A DNA stretch of 64,000 nt from Andrena cerasifolii (GCF_050908995.1 NC_135120.1:7081433-7145432); one strand, 5' to 3'. Counted from the first letter of the stretch, positions 12,501 through 21,660 are shown. Made by a program: numbers and translations. Notes: generated by a model from the sequence alone, not told the origin.

Positions 12501-15500
12501 TCAGCTCGAGCTTGGGCCCGACCCGCGTGCGGGCCCCTCCAGCTGAAAGACGGAGCGAGACAAAGTATCATGCTTTCTCTCTTTCGTACCCGACGGCAAC
12601 TTCGTGTCGACGCTTTCGTGTCCTCTCGCTCGTTGTCCGGTTCTCTCACTCTGGTCCGCAGGCTTCCAAGAAATGGTGGGGATAGTCGCCGGACTCTCAA
12701 CGGGCGGAAAAAACGGACTCATAACGGGCGATTACTGTAATCAAAGGTTATAAATTCACAGTAAATGTTTGAATCTACCCAAAATATTATCTGATTCTAG
12801 CCGATTACTCGATGCTGCTGGTATACTTCCACCTACAAAGGCACATGGGTAATTTCCTCATACAAGTATACGGCCCCTGCGTTTTACTGGTTGTCCTGTC
12901 CTGGGTCTCCTTCTGGCTGAACCGCGAAGCCACTGCTGATCGCGTGTCACTTGGTGAGTTAACAATTGGGCCTAATTCACACATTGTTGACATTGTTCTG
13001 AGAGTGGTAAGCAAATAGTCAATTGTCAACACTTTTCGATTTAACGTCACTCGGAGCTGTCCTACTGCGCGCGCTATAATTTATATTAAAACTGTTTTTA
13101 CACATAAATTTAAACAAAAATTATTGTAAAGTAGGTACCTGCATAGTTAGTTCTCTTGTCTTGTTCAAAATTGTTCGAGTATATTCAAGTACAAGTAGTT
13201 CTGGTCTGTTATGGCTTATAAAAAATATTCGAAAGATTTAGTACCTACATAATGGTAACGAGTAAATACATACTAGGGTAGCTATTTATCTCTTCGTTCT
13301 GTTATAATTAATATTCGGAAGTAAACGTAATTTTAATTTAAGAATACATAAGTATCTGCTGGCCGTATGTTTCGGAGCAAACTTATACCTGCCGCTGCTT
13401 CTTTGAGATTTCCGAACTATTTGTTGAGTCCAACTGCGTTTTTCAAATGGGATTGATACTCCTGAATATAGTGTAGTATGATGTAGTGGAGGTCTGCCCT
13501 TTACGGTGCAAATACCTCCTGAATTTCTGGGACCCGGGCAACAGCCGAGCGCGGGACTGTTACGTTGCTAACCACAGCATGGGCTGCGGGACTGTTACGT
13601 TGCTAACCACAGCATGAGCTGCGGGACTGTTACGTTGCTAACCACAGCATGGGCTGCGGGACTGTTACGTTGCTAACCACAGCATGGGCTGCGGGACTGT
13701 TACGTTGCTAACCACAGCATGGGCTGCGGGACTGTTACGTTGCTAACCACAGCATAGGTTGCGGGACTGTTACGTTGCTAACCACAGCATGGGCTGCGGA
13801 ACTGTTACGTTGCTAACCACAGCATGGGCTGCGGGACTGTTACGTTGCTAACCACAGCATGGGCTGCGGGACTGTTACGTTGCTAACCACAGCATGGGCT
13901 GCGGGACTGTTACGTTGCTAACCACAGCATGGGCTGCGGGACTGTTACGTTGCTAACCACAGCATAGGTTGCGGGACTGTTACGTTGCTAACCACAGCAT
14001 GGGCTGCGGAACTGTTACGTTGCTAACCACAGCATGGGCTGCGGGACTGTTACGTTGCTAACCACAGCATGGGCTGCGGGACTGATACGTTGCTAACCAC
14101 AGCATGGGCTGCGGGACTATTACGTTGCTAACCACAGCATAGGTTGCGGGACTGTTACGTTGCTAACCACAGCATGGGCTGCGGGACTGATACGTTGCTA
14201 ACCACAGCATGGGCTGCGGGACTGTTACGTTGCTAACCACAGCATAGGTTGCGGGACTGTTACGTTGCTAACCACAGCATGGGCTGCGGAACTGTTACGT
14301 TGCTAACCACAGCATGGGCTGCGGGACTGTTACGTTGCTAACCACAGCATGGGCTGCGGGACTGATACGTTGCTAACCACAGCATGGGCTGCGGGACTAT
14401 TACGTTGCTAACCACAGCATGGGCTGCGGGACTGTTACGTTGCTAACCACAGCATGGGCTGCGGGAGAACTGCATGAGCGTGCGTCCACGTAGGCTCGTA
14501 CATGGACACACACTCATGCAGTTCTCTCACAGCTCTCGCAACGGGTAGCATTGGAACAGCGCCCGGCTGTTGCCCGGGTCCCAGAACTTCAGGAGGTATT
14601 TGTACCGTAAAGGGCAGGCCTGATGTAGTGAAATATCAGAATGATTTTCGTCAGTATCACTCCAGTTTTCATAACATTTAAGACTTATGAAATAGTGTAT
14701 TCGTAATAAAACTAGTATTATTACTAATGATTATAAAATAAGTAAAAAATCAACACTTGACTCGCCGTTCTTACGCGTAGGCATATAGGTACCCATAAGT
14801 TCACAGCTGCTACCAATTATTGCGTGTATGTACCTAAGCATTGAAACTCAATCATATTTAATATTAATTTTCGAGAGAAAAATATATAATTGAAAATTAT
14901 TAATCTGTCTGTGTATGCCCACGAGCAACCCCACTACATTATACATCACGGATACACTAAACTAAACTCTATGTAGTGACTATATAAACAGTAGGACCCG
15001 TAAAAAACCATGTTTTCCTGCCACAGTGAACGTGTTGAACATTTTCCTCGATACCTTTATCAATTTACATAATATAAGTCACTTCTAATTCATTAACACA
15101 ATTAATAAATTTGATAATATGCCAAATCATAGATAAAGTACCAGGTCAAATATTCTGAATTTATGTCGTACTCTATGCGTAGAACGCGCCTTTTTTTATC
15201 GTGGGGAAATCTTTAAAAGACTCCCCGACGTCTCCAAGGGAGGCCTTCATCGCCCTCCCGCGGTGGCGTCGGAGTAGTGTGAGACTTTTACTCACTGAAA
15301 CTCCGCTGTGTAAATGTAATTGTCTTGCACAGCTACAATTACGAACTATGTAATTGTAATTGTATACGACAATTACATGTGGCAATTACAATTATAATTG
15401 TGGTCAACTGAATTAACGATTATACAAACTAATCCGGTATTGAATTCTATATTTCAATCGTAATTTGAAATTTGTAATTGATCACATTTTGCCCAACTCT

Positions 15501-18500
15501 GTCTACGGAGAGCAGTTTCTCCGCTGCCTCCCCCCAGAATGCGTAGAACGTGCCCAGTGCGTTATATAGTTTCCCAAGTGACAGATGTTCAACAATCGCT
15601 CCCAACTCACGGATACACTAAACTAAACTCTATGTAGTGACTATATAAACAGTACAACCCGTAAAAAAACATGTTCTCCTGCCACAGTGAACGTGTTGAA
15701 CTTTTTCCTCGATACCTTTATCAATTTACATATAAGCCACTCCTAATAAAAAAAAAACTACATCACTACTTGATACAGGGTACATGGACGCGAAATAACA
15801 AAATTCAATTTAACACCAAACAAAAATGAAAAAAGGATTTCTGTCATTTGACATACATATAACACTTGAAGTAAAGTTTTACATGATAACAGTTGGTTGC
15901 ACAAAGCAGATGTGACAACTTAATTTTCGAAATCCCAATTTTCCATGTTTGTCTAAAAATTTGTTTAAGGGATAACCACCGTGTTGACGATGACATTCCT
16001 GGGATTGGAGGCGCGAACTGACCTGCCGAAAGTTCCTTACCCCACTGCCTTGGACTTCTTCGTTTTCCTGTCGTTCGCCTTCATTTTTGCCACCATTATA
16101 CAGTTCGCGGTGGTTCACTACTTCACGAAGTACGGCTCCGGCGAGTGTTACTTCAGCTCTGACCTAAGCGAAAGTGAGAGCTCCAGTGACGAGGAGCAAG
16201 TGGACACAGGATCGTTGAAGAAAAAACCGGTAATTTTCATTTTTTTTTCCGCCTTCAGATTCTTGAAAGCATTAGCGATTTATTTTACTTATTTTTTTTT
16301 GTTTCATTGTTCGCACGAAAATAATTCTCTGCTATTACAGTAAACAATTGTTGGAATTTAAATTACTGTCAACGTCTGAATTGTAACAATTATTTACTAT
16401 AATAAAATAAAACTATTAAAAATCATTATTGTTTCAATTCTTCAGTTTTCAATTATTACCATTTACATACATATCTGCCAATAGAAATCTAAAGACAAAT
16501 ATTTCTCAACTTCTTTCCCCAATGATGATTTTCTATCATCTTTTTTTAAATATTTTAATTTACTTCTTAATTTACATATCAATAGAAATCTGAATTGCAA
16601 TAACTCCTTACCAGAAGGAGCAAGGCCGTTCCTGAGTTTTGGCCGCCCAGGTGCAAAAGCAATATTGCCGCCCTTATTAATTTAATATTCTTTAATTAAG
16701 AATTTGATATGCAGTGTTTACTTTTATATTTATATATACATACATCATAATTATTATTATTATTAGTCAAAATTTTACATATAATAAACGGCTTGCGGCC
16801 GCCCCTATGTTTAGCCGCCCAGGTGCGGAGGCACCTTCTGCGCCCCCGCCAGGAACGGTCCTGAGAAGGAGAAGTAATCACTCTATATACGTGGCGCAAT
16901 AATAGCTTTTAATTGCGCTTAGAAAGCTACAAGTACGAATAGTTGAAGGAGAGCTTTGGAAGAATTTGTTCGAGGCTCCATTGTCCTGGCATCGTTCCAC
17001 CCGGCTATATCGACAAACCTTTCTATTTCCGGTAAAAATTGAAATCGTTGCTCTGCCAACGTGACAATCTATCGAATCTATAGCGCACCCTTTCGTATTT
17101 GGTTTACTGCTTCGCGAATATGCATACGTGAGAGTTTTATAGCGACCCTTAAAACGGAGTTGATCTAGAAACAGGGGCGGATCCAGAGGGGGGCTATAGG
17201 GGCGATCGTCCCCCCCCCCAAAATTAATAAAATAGAAAAATATTATGACACTGTGTACTATCCTGTTTAAGTAATTAATGTGAGTATAATTATTTAAGTT
17301 ATAGTGTCAGATAGAGATATTAAAATATAAATTACGAGCAAATTTTAAATCTTGTAAAAGAAGGTTAAAAAATGTACTTATGTACTTTTACATATTTCGC
17401 CCCCTCCAAGAAAGGCTCCTGAATCCGCCACTGTCTAGAAACCAAGGAACATCCCCTCGCTGCGTGATATTGCGAAACTATGGTTACTGATCTTGTTGCT
17501 TCTTCCGTTTCCGATTTTGGCACCGAGTCAGAGCTATTTCTCATTCGAATTTTCGTCTCTGTCTCTGTATGTAAAAATAACATTGTGCAGTTACTGTAGT
17601 GCACGTCATCTATCACCAGTAAGTTGACTGCACGAATTCCTACACGCTTTCATATGCACATGTGTTACGTATAATCAAAGAACGATATAAGAAACGCAAA
17701 ATAACGAAAGATGATATCTACTCGATTCGTTCATTTACACTCACACAGTAAAGGGAATACATTTTGTCGACTTTCCATATAAAGAAAAGCGTACTTATGA
17801 AATGAATGTGAATTATAAGTGAATATCTGTCATGTTGACTATAAAGAGGACGCAGATTTTTCAAGTAGATTTGGGTTGATGCGGAGTATACTGTGATTGA
17901 TTTAAACGAGTACGTTACCAAGCCTGAATCAGATGGAGTTTGTTTTGAAAAAGGCTAAATAAATTGGATATAAGATATTCTCATTGAAGCACAAAAATAT
18001 ATATCTATATTCATTACGTATTTCGATGAGATAGGAAAATATTTCAAACAAAGAATAAAATTGAATATATAATTTTTTACACAAAATACAAACATTTAAT
18101 TCCACATATGATATATGTTATGCAATTGGAAGTGTTTCAACGAACCTAAAGTCGGTCAACGGAATAATTACGAACATTTCAGGATTTATTTTTTCATTTC
18201 GAGTCTGTGAATAATAATATTGCAGGGAAGTAAATCTAATAAAATTAAATTGAAAAATCGTACATTCTAACATCAACGTGTGGAGAATCTAATGAATTCT
18301 CCACACTTGATTCATAGATGTGGATAATATTTTTTTAAATACATACTTCTAAACAATTAATGGATTAAGGCGTAGAGAATTCCATTTGAAGAAATTAGGA
18401 TTCATGAAAACGTTGAAGCATATTAAAAGTGTAACCCTTGCAGAAAAATAAGGCCCAGAAATTGTTACTTCGACATTTGTAACCACATGTTTACTTTTAG

Positions 18501-20396
18501 TAGGTATACAGGGTCAGCGTTTTATCCTGCAACCCGCGCTCGCGCGAACAGGTAAAATGGCAACAGCGCCTCACGGACGCATTCCACTACGACCATGCAC
18601 CGGCCCAGCGGAGAGCTGCCAGCAACCGCTGGACGACAGCAGTGATGCCAGAGCTTCGAGAATTTTGGGATGATCTCTTTCAAATTAACGTCGCAAAGAG
18701 CACCGAGATTCAGAATTTCCCGGCCCGGGTTGAAAAATTTGGGGCCTTTTTCGTATAACTTTTGCACTATAAAAGATATTGGAATGCAATTTGCACCGAA
18801 AATGAGAAAAATTATTCCCTCTTAATGATGGATAATTTAACATATTTTATATTTACTTAATTTGTTTCTATCAATTTTTTAACCATAATTGTTGTAAAAA
18901 GCTTTTGCAAACTGTTTATTTGTTACTGTATTTAATGCTGCTTTTAAAATTCGTGGTGTTGATAAACAATAGGCTAGTTGTTTCTGTATCATTACTTTCA
19001 GAATTTGAGAAATTAAATATTTATTCAATTATGTATTAATTCTGCAGACCTCAGAATCTATTATTCTGGTTTTCTTTTTTTATGATTTTATCCTTAATGC
19101 AGTGCATACCTAGATCAGATGTAAGGGGTAGCTAATGGGACGTGTCTTTGACTGTAGCGGTGATTGAATTTTTTTTCTAGAATTTTGTGTCTGAATGTTT
19201 TAGCTACTCAACGCCACACCTATACCGGCTTACGTTAATGTAATTTTTCACAGGTGGCGAAAAATCTCTCCGTACAAGGGTATAGCGCCGCGGTGAACCC
19301 TGTCGTAGCTAAAAATTTTAAAACGGTACGAGATCAGTCGACATTATTTTCTAACCTGATTACAATAATCTGGGGTGCGGGTGGTAACCCGATCATAAAA
19401 GCGGAGCGCGCGGCTCGATTACCTGGGCCGGGTAATTCCCAATAGCTATTTGCGTCGTTAATTTGAAAGAGGCCATCCTAAAATTTTCGGAGCTCGGGCA
19501 TCACTGCTTTCCACCAGTCGCTGGCAGCTCTCCGCTGGGCCAGTGCATGGTCATAGTAGAACGCGTCCGTGAGGCGCTGTTGCCATTTTACAAGTTCGCG
19601 CGAGCGCGGGTTGCAGGCTAAAACGCTGACCCTGTATCTATCCCTTATTTGGTAAGCTAGTTAATTTTTTATCATCATTTTATCACTTTGCCCACTATGA
19701 AAAATCATATTGAACTCAAATTTTACATACATGTTCATTGATTTTTGCATACTATACACAAATTGTTTTATGTTCATGCAAACAATAGTGCTTCAAAAAT
19801 ATTATATTAAAGGGTGCTTATAAGCAAGTTCAAAAAAGCAAAAGAGGGTTGTTTTTTCATTACTATATTTTTCATTACCGTCGCCCTAAAGTGGTGTGAA
19901 GTCACTCCCTGGAAAAAAGTCTGCGGACGATCTCCATTATTCTCAACACCGACGCCCCTCATAGAATTAGTGCCAATGACTCGTTGAACGAAAGACAACT
20001 CTATTCCAGGTGTCACAGGTCCACAGAAAGGGTTCAGGAAGTTCAACGGCCAGAGGACATCCCAGTCGAAGTTTCACGATGAACGACGACGGTATGATCG
20101 AGGTGATACCGTTGTCAGCGATCCCAGAGCCTAGCAGGGACCCTGCGCTGGGCCACTGGCCGATGTCCTGCGTGGCCTGCAGCCCACCCCCGCGACAGCC
20201 GCCCCCAGCCAAGAAGACATCCGGCAGGAGACGACGCAGGAGAACGCCGAGGTACAACTCGGTTTCGAAGATCGATCGCGCAAGTCGCGTCGTCTTTCCC
20301 TTATTCTTCCTGGCAATCAACGTGTTCTATTGGTACGCCTATCTGTCGAGGAGCGAGCGTATAAACTATTACAACGCGAACCCGAACGGTACGTGA
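481..20396 (+). CDS. GABA-receptor-like Cys-loop channel subunit (Grd/CG8916 type), 3' part
   Basis: Five exons join in phase: 481-563, 1783-1923, 12801-12953, 15970-16229 and 20010-20396, giving 340 residues and a TGA stop. Seen: a Cys-loop with 13 residues between the cysteines (CPMNLENFPMDTQRC), the pre-M1 signature LQRHMGNF, M1 (about IQVYGPCVLLVVLSWVSFW), M2 beginning RVSLGITTVLTM, M3 after LPKVPYPTALD, a Ser/Glu-rich then Arg-rich M3-M4 loop, and M4 (VVFPLFFLAINVFYWYAYL). Known: such subunits form pentameric transmitter-gated channels in neuronal membranes. The M2-M3 sequence (TFLGLEARTDLPK) fits the insect orphan subunit CG8916 better than Rdl or Lcch3, but this is from memory. The signal peptide and the first ligand-binding loops are not in the window. 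Introns of 1.2, 10.9, 3.0 and 3.8 kb are full of MITEs. Alternative: Grd itself. Confidence 0.9.
564..1782 (+). other. Channel subunit intron, no other feature seen
   Basis: This is AT-rich intronic sequence with no inverted-repeat element recognised. Short open frames on both strands around 1311-1780 have no recognisable product and are interrupted just before the 1783 exon. Confidence 0.7.
1783..1923 (+). CDS. Channel subunit exon, end of extracellular domain
   Basis: A 141-bp exon runs from an ATTGCAG acceptor to a GTGAGC donor. It starts GYTKRDVIYKWNSE and continues AIAEDMKLSQFDL, then a Thr/Ser-rich loop (TANYSATPTLSH) where agonist-binding loop C is expected. The phases match both neighbours: T|TT gives Phe upstream and G|CC gives Ala downstream. 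Confidence 0.88.
2155..3594. mobile_element. hAT-like MITE with internally amplified 135-bp units
   Basis: The ends are inverted: CAGCGGCGGATTTAA at the left matches TTAAATCCGCCACTG at the right. The 8-bp direct repeat GCTGCGAA flanks the element at 2147-2154 and 3595-3602. A compact relative of 247 bp is at 38323-38569. The extra length is tandem repetition of an internal segment. No coding sequence is present. It sits in the 10.9-kb channel intron. Confidence 0.88.
2200..3420. repeat. Tandem array, about 9 units of 134-136 bp
   Basis: Each unit starts GGCCCCTGCTCGGAAGGCCC and ends in TTTAGTTTCTCGAAAAA. Unit starts measured at 2334, 2469, 2605 and 2740 give a 135-bp period. Early units alternate two variants (GGAGGGCCCACC followed by GAGCCCGTTTT, and GGAAGGCCCGCC followed by GAGCCCATTTT), which shows growth by 270-bp dimers. 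Later units are all of the second type. Confidence 0.9.
4312..4522 (+). mobile_element. Short non-autonomous Helitron-like element
   Basis: It begins TCTTAATATATAAAGC after an A and ends GCTAG before a T, the expected A|TC...CTAG|T layout. Just before the 3' end is a GC-rich stem (CGGGCGAAGCCG). The same element lies in opposite orientation at 40223-40439. Confidence 0.75.
4523..5805. other. Intronic sequence, nothing recognised
   Basis: The stretch has a poly-C run at about 5465-5477 and several short open frames without product. No transposon ends or exon were identified. Confidence 0.6.
5806..6013. mobile_element. Small palindromic MITE
   Basis: AAGGTAGATTCACACTATCC at the left matches GGATAGTGGGAATCCACCTT at the right end in inverted orientation, and the arms continue inward through GACGGACG-type segments. 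The target duplication is unclear. Confidence 0.75.
6060..6789. mobile_element. Palindromic MITE flanked by TTAA
   Basis: GGGGAGGTTCCGGTCTA and its inverse TAGACCGGAAGGTCCCC form the ends, with TTAA on both sides (6056-6059, 6790-6793). Long inner arms are also inverted: the block around 6270-6375 is repeated in reverse at about 6485-6590. TTAA flanks suggest a piggyBac-type element; a TA-type element is possible. Confidence 0.8.
6828..7511. mobile_element. Foldback MITE with TA target duplication
   Basis: The ends GGGTGGCCCT and AGGGCCACCC are inverted and flanked by TA. Almost the whole element is a palindrome; its centre has near-perfect arms at about 7108-7140 and 7190-7222. Open frames inside are mirror images of each other and are not genes. 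TA flanks suggest a Tc1/mariner-related MITE. Confidence 0.82.
7514..8778. other. Intronic sequence, nothing recognised
   Basis: AT-rich sequence. A 108-codon frame on the minus strand (7772-8098) has no recognisable motif and lies inside the channel intron. Confidence 0.6.
8779..9010. mobile_element. Small MITE with TA flanks
   Basis: CCGGAAGCGGGGGAGACTTT at the left matches AAAGTCACCCCCGCTTACGG at the right in inverted orientation, and TA flanks both ends. Confidence 0.7.
9011..10245. other. Purine-rich intronic stretch, no gene recognised
   Basis: About 9400-9790 is G/A-rich on the plus strand (for example GGGGGGCGGAGGGGAGGGG), which opens long frames on the minus strand (9356-9826). They are compositionally biased and have no domain signature. 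Confidence 0.55.
10246..11258. mobile_element. About 1-kb MITE with long GC-rich inverted arms, copy 1
   Basis: It starts TACAGGGTCATCGTTTTATC and ends with the inverse. The GC-rich arms (CAACCCGCGCTCGCGCGAAC, CGGAGAGCTGCCAGCG) recur inverted near 11100-11250. A second copy in opposite orientation is at 18507-19636. Open frames inside (10923-11276 +, 11074-11283 -) are element sequence. Confidence 0.8.
11422..11625 (+). mobile_element. Helitron-like non-autonomous element
   Basis: It begins A|TCCCTACTAATATATAAA and ends GGTCAGCTAG|T. The layout matches the 4312 element, but the interior differs. Confidence 0.65.
11992..12737. mobile_element. TA-flanked element with a very long GC-rich hairpin
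   Basis: CAGTAATCGCCCGTTATGAG and its inverse form the ends, with TA on each side. Inside, arms of about 96 bp (about 12417-12512 and 12538-12633) pair with only a few mismatches around a short GC-rich loop. The left part is interrupted by a separate MITE (12059-12393). The open frames at 12368-12722 are the hairpin read on both strands. Confidence 0.82.
12059..12393. mobile_element. MITE nested in the 11992-12737 element
   Basis: GGGCCTGATGAATAAA and TTTATTCATTAGGCCC are inverted ends, with ATT on each side (12056-12058, 12394-12396). The interior is rich in AAGCAATTCCTT motifs in both directions. Confidence 0.8.
12801..12953 (+). CDS. Channel subunit exon with M1 and start of M2
   Basis: A 153-bp exon follows GATTCTAG and ends at a GTGAGTT donor. 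It encodes DYSMLLVYFHLQRHMGNF, all of M1, the short M1-M2 linker NREATADR and M2 positions 0' to 4' (RVSLG). The linker carries Ala-Asp-Arg where most anion channels have Pro-Ala-Arg, and position 2' is Ser. Confidence 0.93.
13489..14622. mobile_element. hAT-like MITE expanded by a 35-bp minisatellite
   Basis: The ends (GGTCTGCCCTTTACGGTGC and GTACCGTAAAGGGCAGGCC) are inverted, and the 8-bp duplication ATGTAGTG flanks the element (13481-13488, 14623-14630). A 268-bp compact copy is at 63033-63300. The additional length is almost all the array at 13551-14460. It lies in the intron between the M1 and M2 exons. Confidence 0.9.
13551..14470. repeat. Minisatellite, 26 copies of a 35-bp unit
   Basis: The unit begins GCGGGACTGTTACGTTGCTA and ends ACCACAGCATGGGCT. 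Starts fall exactly every 35 bp from 13551 to 14461, where the sequence diverges to GCGGGAGAACTGCATG. Few variants exist (AGGTT, GCGGA, CTGATAC, CTATTAC), so the array is young or homogenised. Units are contiguous with no spacers, so this is not a CRISPR array. Confidence 0.97.
14946..15089. repeat. Direct repeat, left copy
   Basis: This block of about 144 bp (starting TCACGGATACACTAAACTAA) recurs at 15607-15747 in the same orientation with a few differences and a small indel. Between them lies about 520 bp of repeat-like sequence. Confidence 0.85.
15607..15747. repeat. Direct repeat, right copy
   Basis: Right copy of the 14946-15089 block. The two could be ends of a small terminal-direct-repeat element or a local duplication; TG...CA ends and a target duplication were not found. 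Confidence 0.85.
15970..16229 (+). CDS. Channel subunit exon with M2, M3 and start of the cytoplasmic loop
   Basis: A 260-bp exon follows TTGTTTAAG. It completes Gly and reads ITTVLTMTFLGLEARTDLPK (M2 and M2-M3 loop), then M3 (FFVFLSFAFIFATIIQFAVV), HYFTKYGSGECYF and an acidic Ser-rich stretch (SESESSSDEEQVD). It ends in phase 0 after KKKP at a GTAATT donor. Confidence 0.93.
16621..16863. mobile_element. hAT-like MITE
   Basis: CAAGGCCGTTCCTGAG at the left matches GCCAGGAACGGTCCTG at the right in inverted orientation. AGAAGGAG is duplicated exactly at 16613-16620 and 16864-16871. It lies in the intron before the M4 exon. Confidence 0.85.
17172..17433. mobile_element. hAT-like MITE
   Basis: CAGGGGCGGATCCAGAGG at the left and TGAATCCGCCACTG at the right are imperfect inverted ends. 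The 8-bp duplication TCTAGAAA is exact. A second copy in opposite orientation is at 35139-35398. Confidence 0.85.
18507..19636. mobile_element. About 1.1-kb MITE with long GC-rich inverted arms, copy 2
   Basis: The ends TACAGGGTCAGCGTTTTATC and its inverse are clean. The interior matches 10246-11258 in reverse order. The minus-strand frame 18522-18767 and plus-strand frame 19254-19445 are element sequence. Confidence 0.83.
20010..20396 (+). CDS. Channel subunit terminal exon with M4
   Basis: The exon encodes the rest of the M3-M4 loop and M4, ending at TGA. The acceptor CTATTCCAG before 20010 is preferred; a second CAG nine bases on (start 20019) is also in frame. The loop contains a Pro-rich patch (CSPPPRQPPPAKK) and a run of six arginines. 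M4 is followed by a short tail ending in NYYNANPNGT. Confidence 0.9.
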   Translation: MSQVHRKGSGSSTARGHPSRSFTMNDDGMIEVIPLSAIPEPSRDPALGHWPMSCVACSPPPRQPPPAKKTSGRRRRRRTPRYNSVSKIDRASRVVFPLFFLAINVFYWYAYLSRSERINYYNANPNGT

Positions 20397-21522
20397 GACG
20401 AGGCGGTCGGTTGAATGGGAACACCGATCTCGTCGGGAAGAATCGAAATGTCCGTCTTATTGGTCGACCAATTTACAGTACTTTAGGTGAGCATGTACGT
20501 AACAGAAATTATTTCGTCGCGGCAGGGAGATGGATAATGAGGCTTGCAAAGGATACAGTTGTAGACGAAAATAGTGGCTGCCCTTTGCGTACAGTATCGG
20601 CCATGATCTGCCAAAATAAGTGTTATCCGACGTAACGCCCGAAATACTGGATTTTTCAAGTAACGTTGAAGAGAATATTCTTTTGCACTTTTTGCGAAAG
20701 GATCTAACTGAATGGAGATATTATTATTGTTTTAGTTTTACAATGAGTTTATAGTAAATTTGAATTTTTTTAATACTGTGGTGTACACTTTTGCTGTCTT
20801 CTCATTAGCCAAAGAGCATGACGCAACTCGATTTATGTAGGTATCACTTGAACAGTAGTTGGAATAAGAAATTTATTTATTTGTTCTTTTAATAATTGTC
20901 AATTTTAATTTCGAGTATTGGTTGCGAACGAAAAGTGAAGAAAATTGGAGCCTGTCATTTAAATTGTATTAAAATGTATCTTTATAAAATTATCATCTCA
21001 GAATTTCATAAAATTTAAATACAAAATTAATAAGCTTTCAGTTCCTTAAGGTCATAGTATGTATATGGCATCTTACAGTGTTTCATTAAAAAAATCATGT
21101 TCACCTTGTTGTCACTTTAAAGGCAAGAATATCATTCTCATTCAGGTAGATTCCACGTGAAAAGTAGAAAAGTGTTTTCCTGTACCATCATGTCCTACAA
21201 TCAATAGTTTAGGCGTTACTTCAAACGACATTCATTGGTAAAGACTGTACAATGGGGATGACTATGTATTAAAATTTTTCTGATATTAATTTCGAAATTT
21301 TAGTTGCCTGACTTTATTTTCATTTACTTTACAATCATTATATTACAGGACAGATGGAAATCTATACTTATCCATATGCAACTCTCTAAATATTTATTTT
21401 GGAAACTGCAGGTAACTAAGTAGAATAATATTACTAAACGAAACTTTCTCTTCACTGCCGACATCGTCAGACATCGGTATTTTCAGTGAGAAATACACTA
21501 ACTGAACGATATCTGAAACTTA
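20397..21522 (+). other. Downstream flank and probable 3' UTR of the channel gene
   Basis: AT-rich sequence follows the TGA stop. No further exon was recognised; the 101-codon frame 20330-20635 overlaps the terminal exon in another frame and is not coding. Confidence 0.5.
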
Positions 21523-21660
21523 GGCCGGTATTCATAGTCGCTACTTATTTTTAAGCAAATGCTTAAGCATGCGGTATCCTTTACTAGCTACTAGCTTAGT
21601 AGAGGATGCCGCTTGCTTAAGCATTTGCTTAAAAATATGTAGCGACTATGAATACCGGCC
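21523..21660. mobile_element. Short palindromic MITE, copy 1 of 3
   Basis: A 138-bp near-perfect palindrome starts GGCCGGTATTCATAGTCGCT with CTTAAGCATTTGCTTAA-type arms. The flanks TTA and ATA suggest a 3-bp duplication. Other copies are at 34709-34846 and 41932-42083. Confidence 0.85.

Noticed and set aside
13551..14470. Regular 35-bp repeats that might suggest a CRISPR array
   Set aside because: Units are contiguous with no unique spacers, the host is a eukaryote, and the array sits inside a MITE with target duplications.
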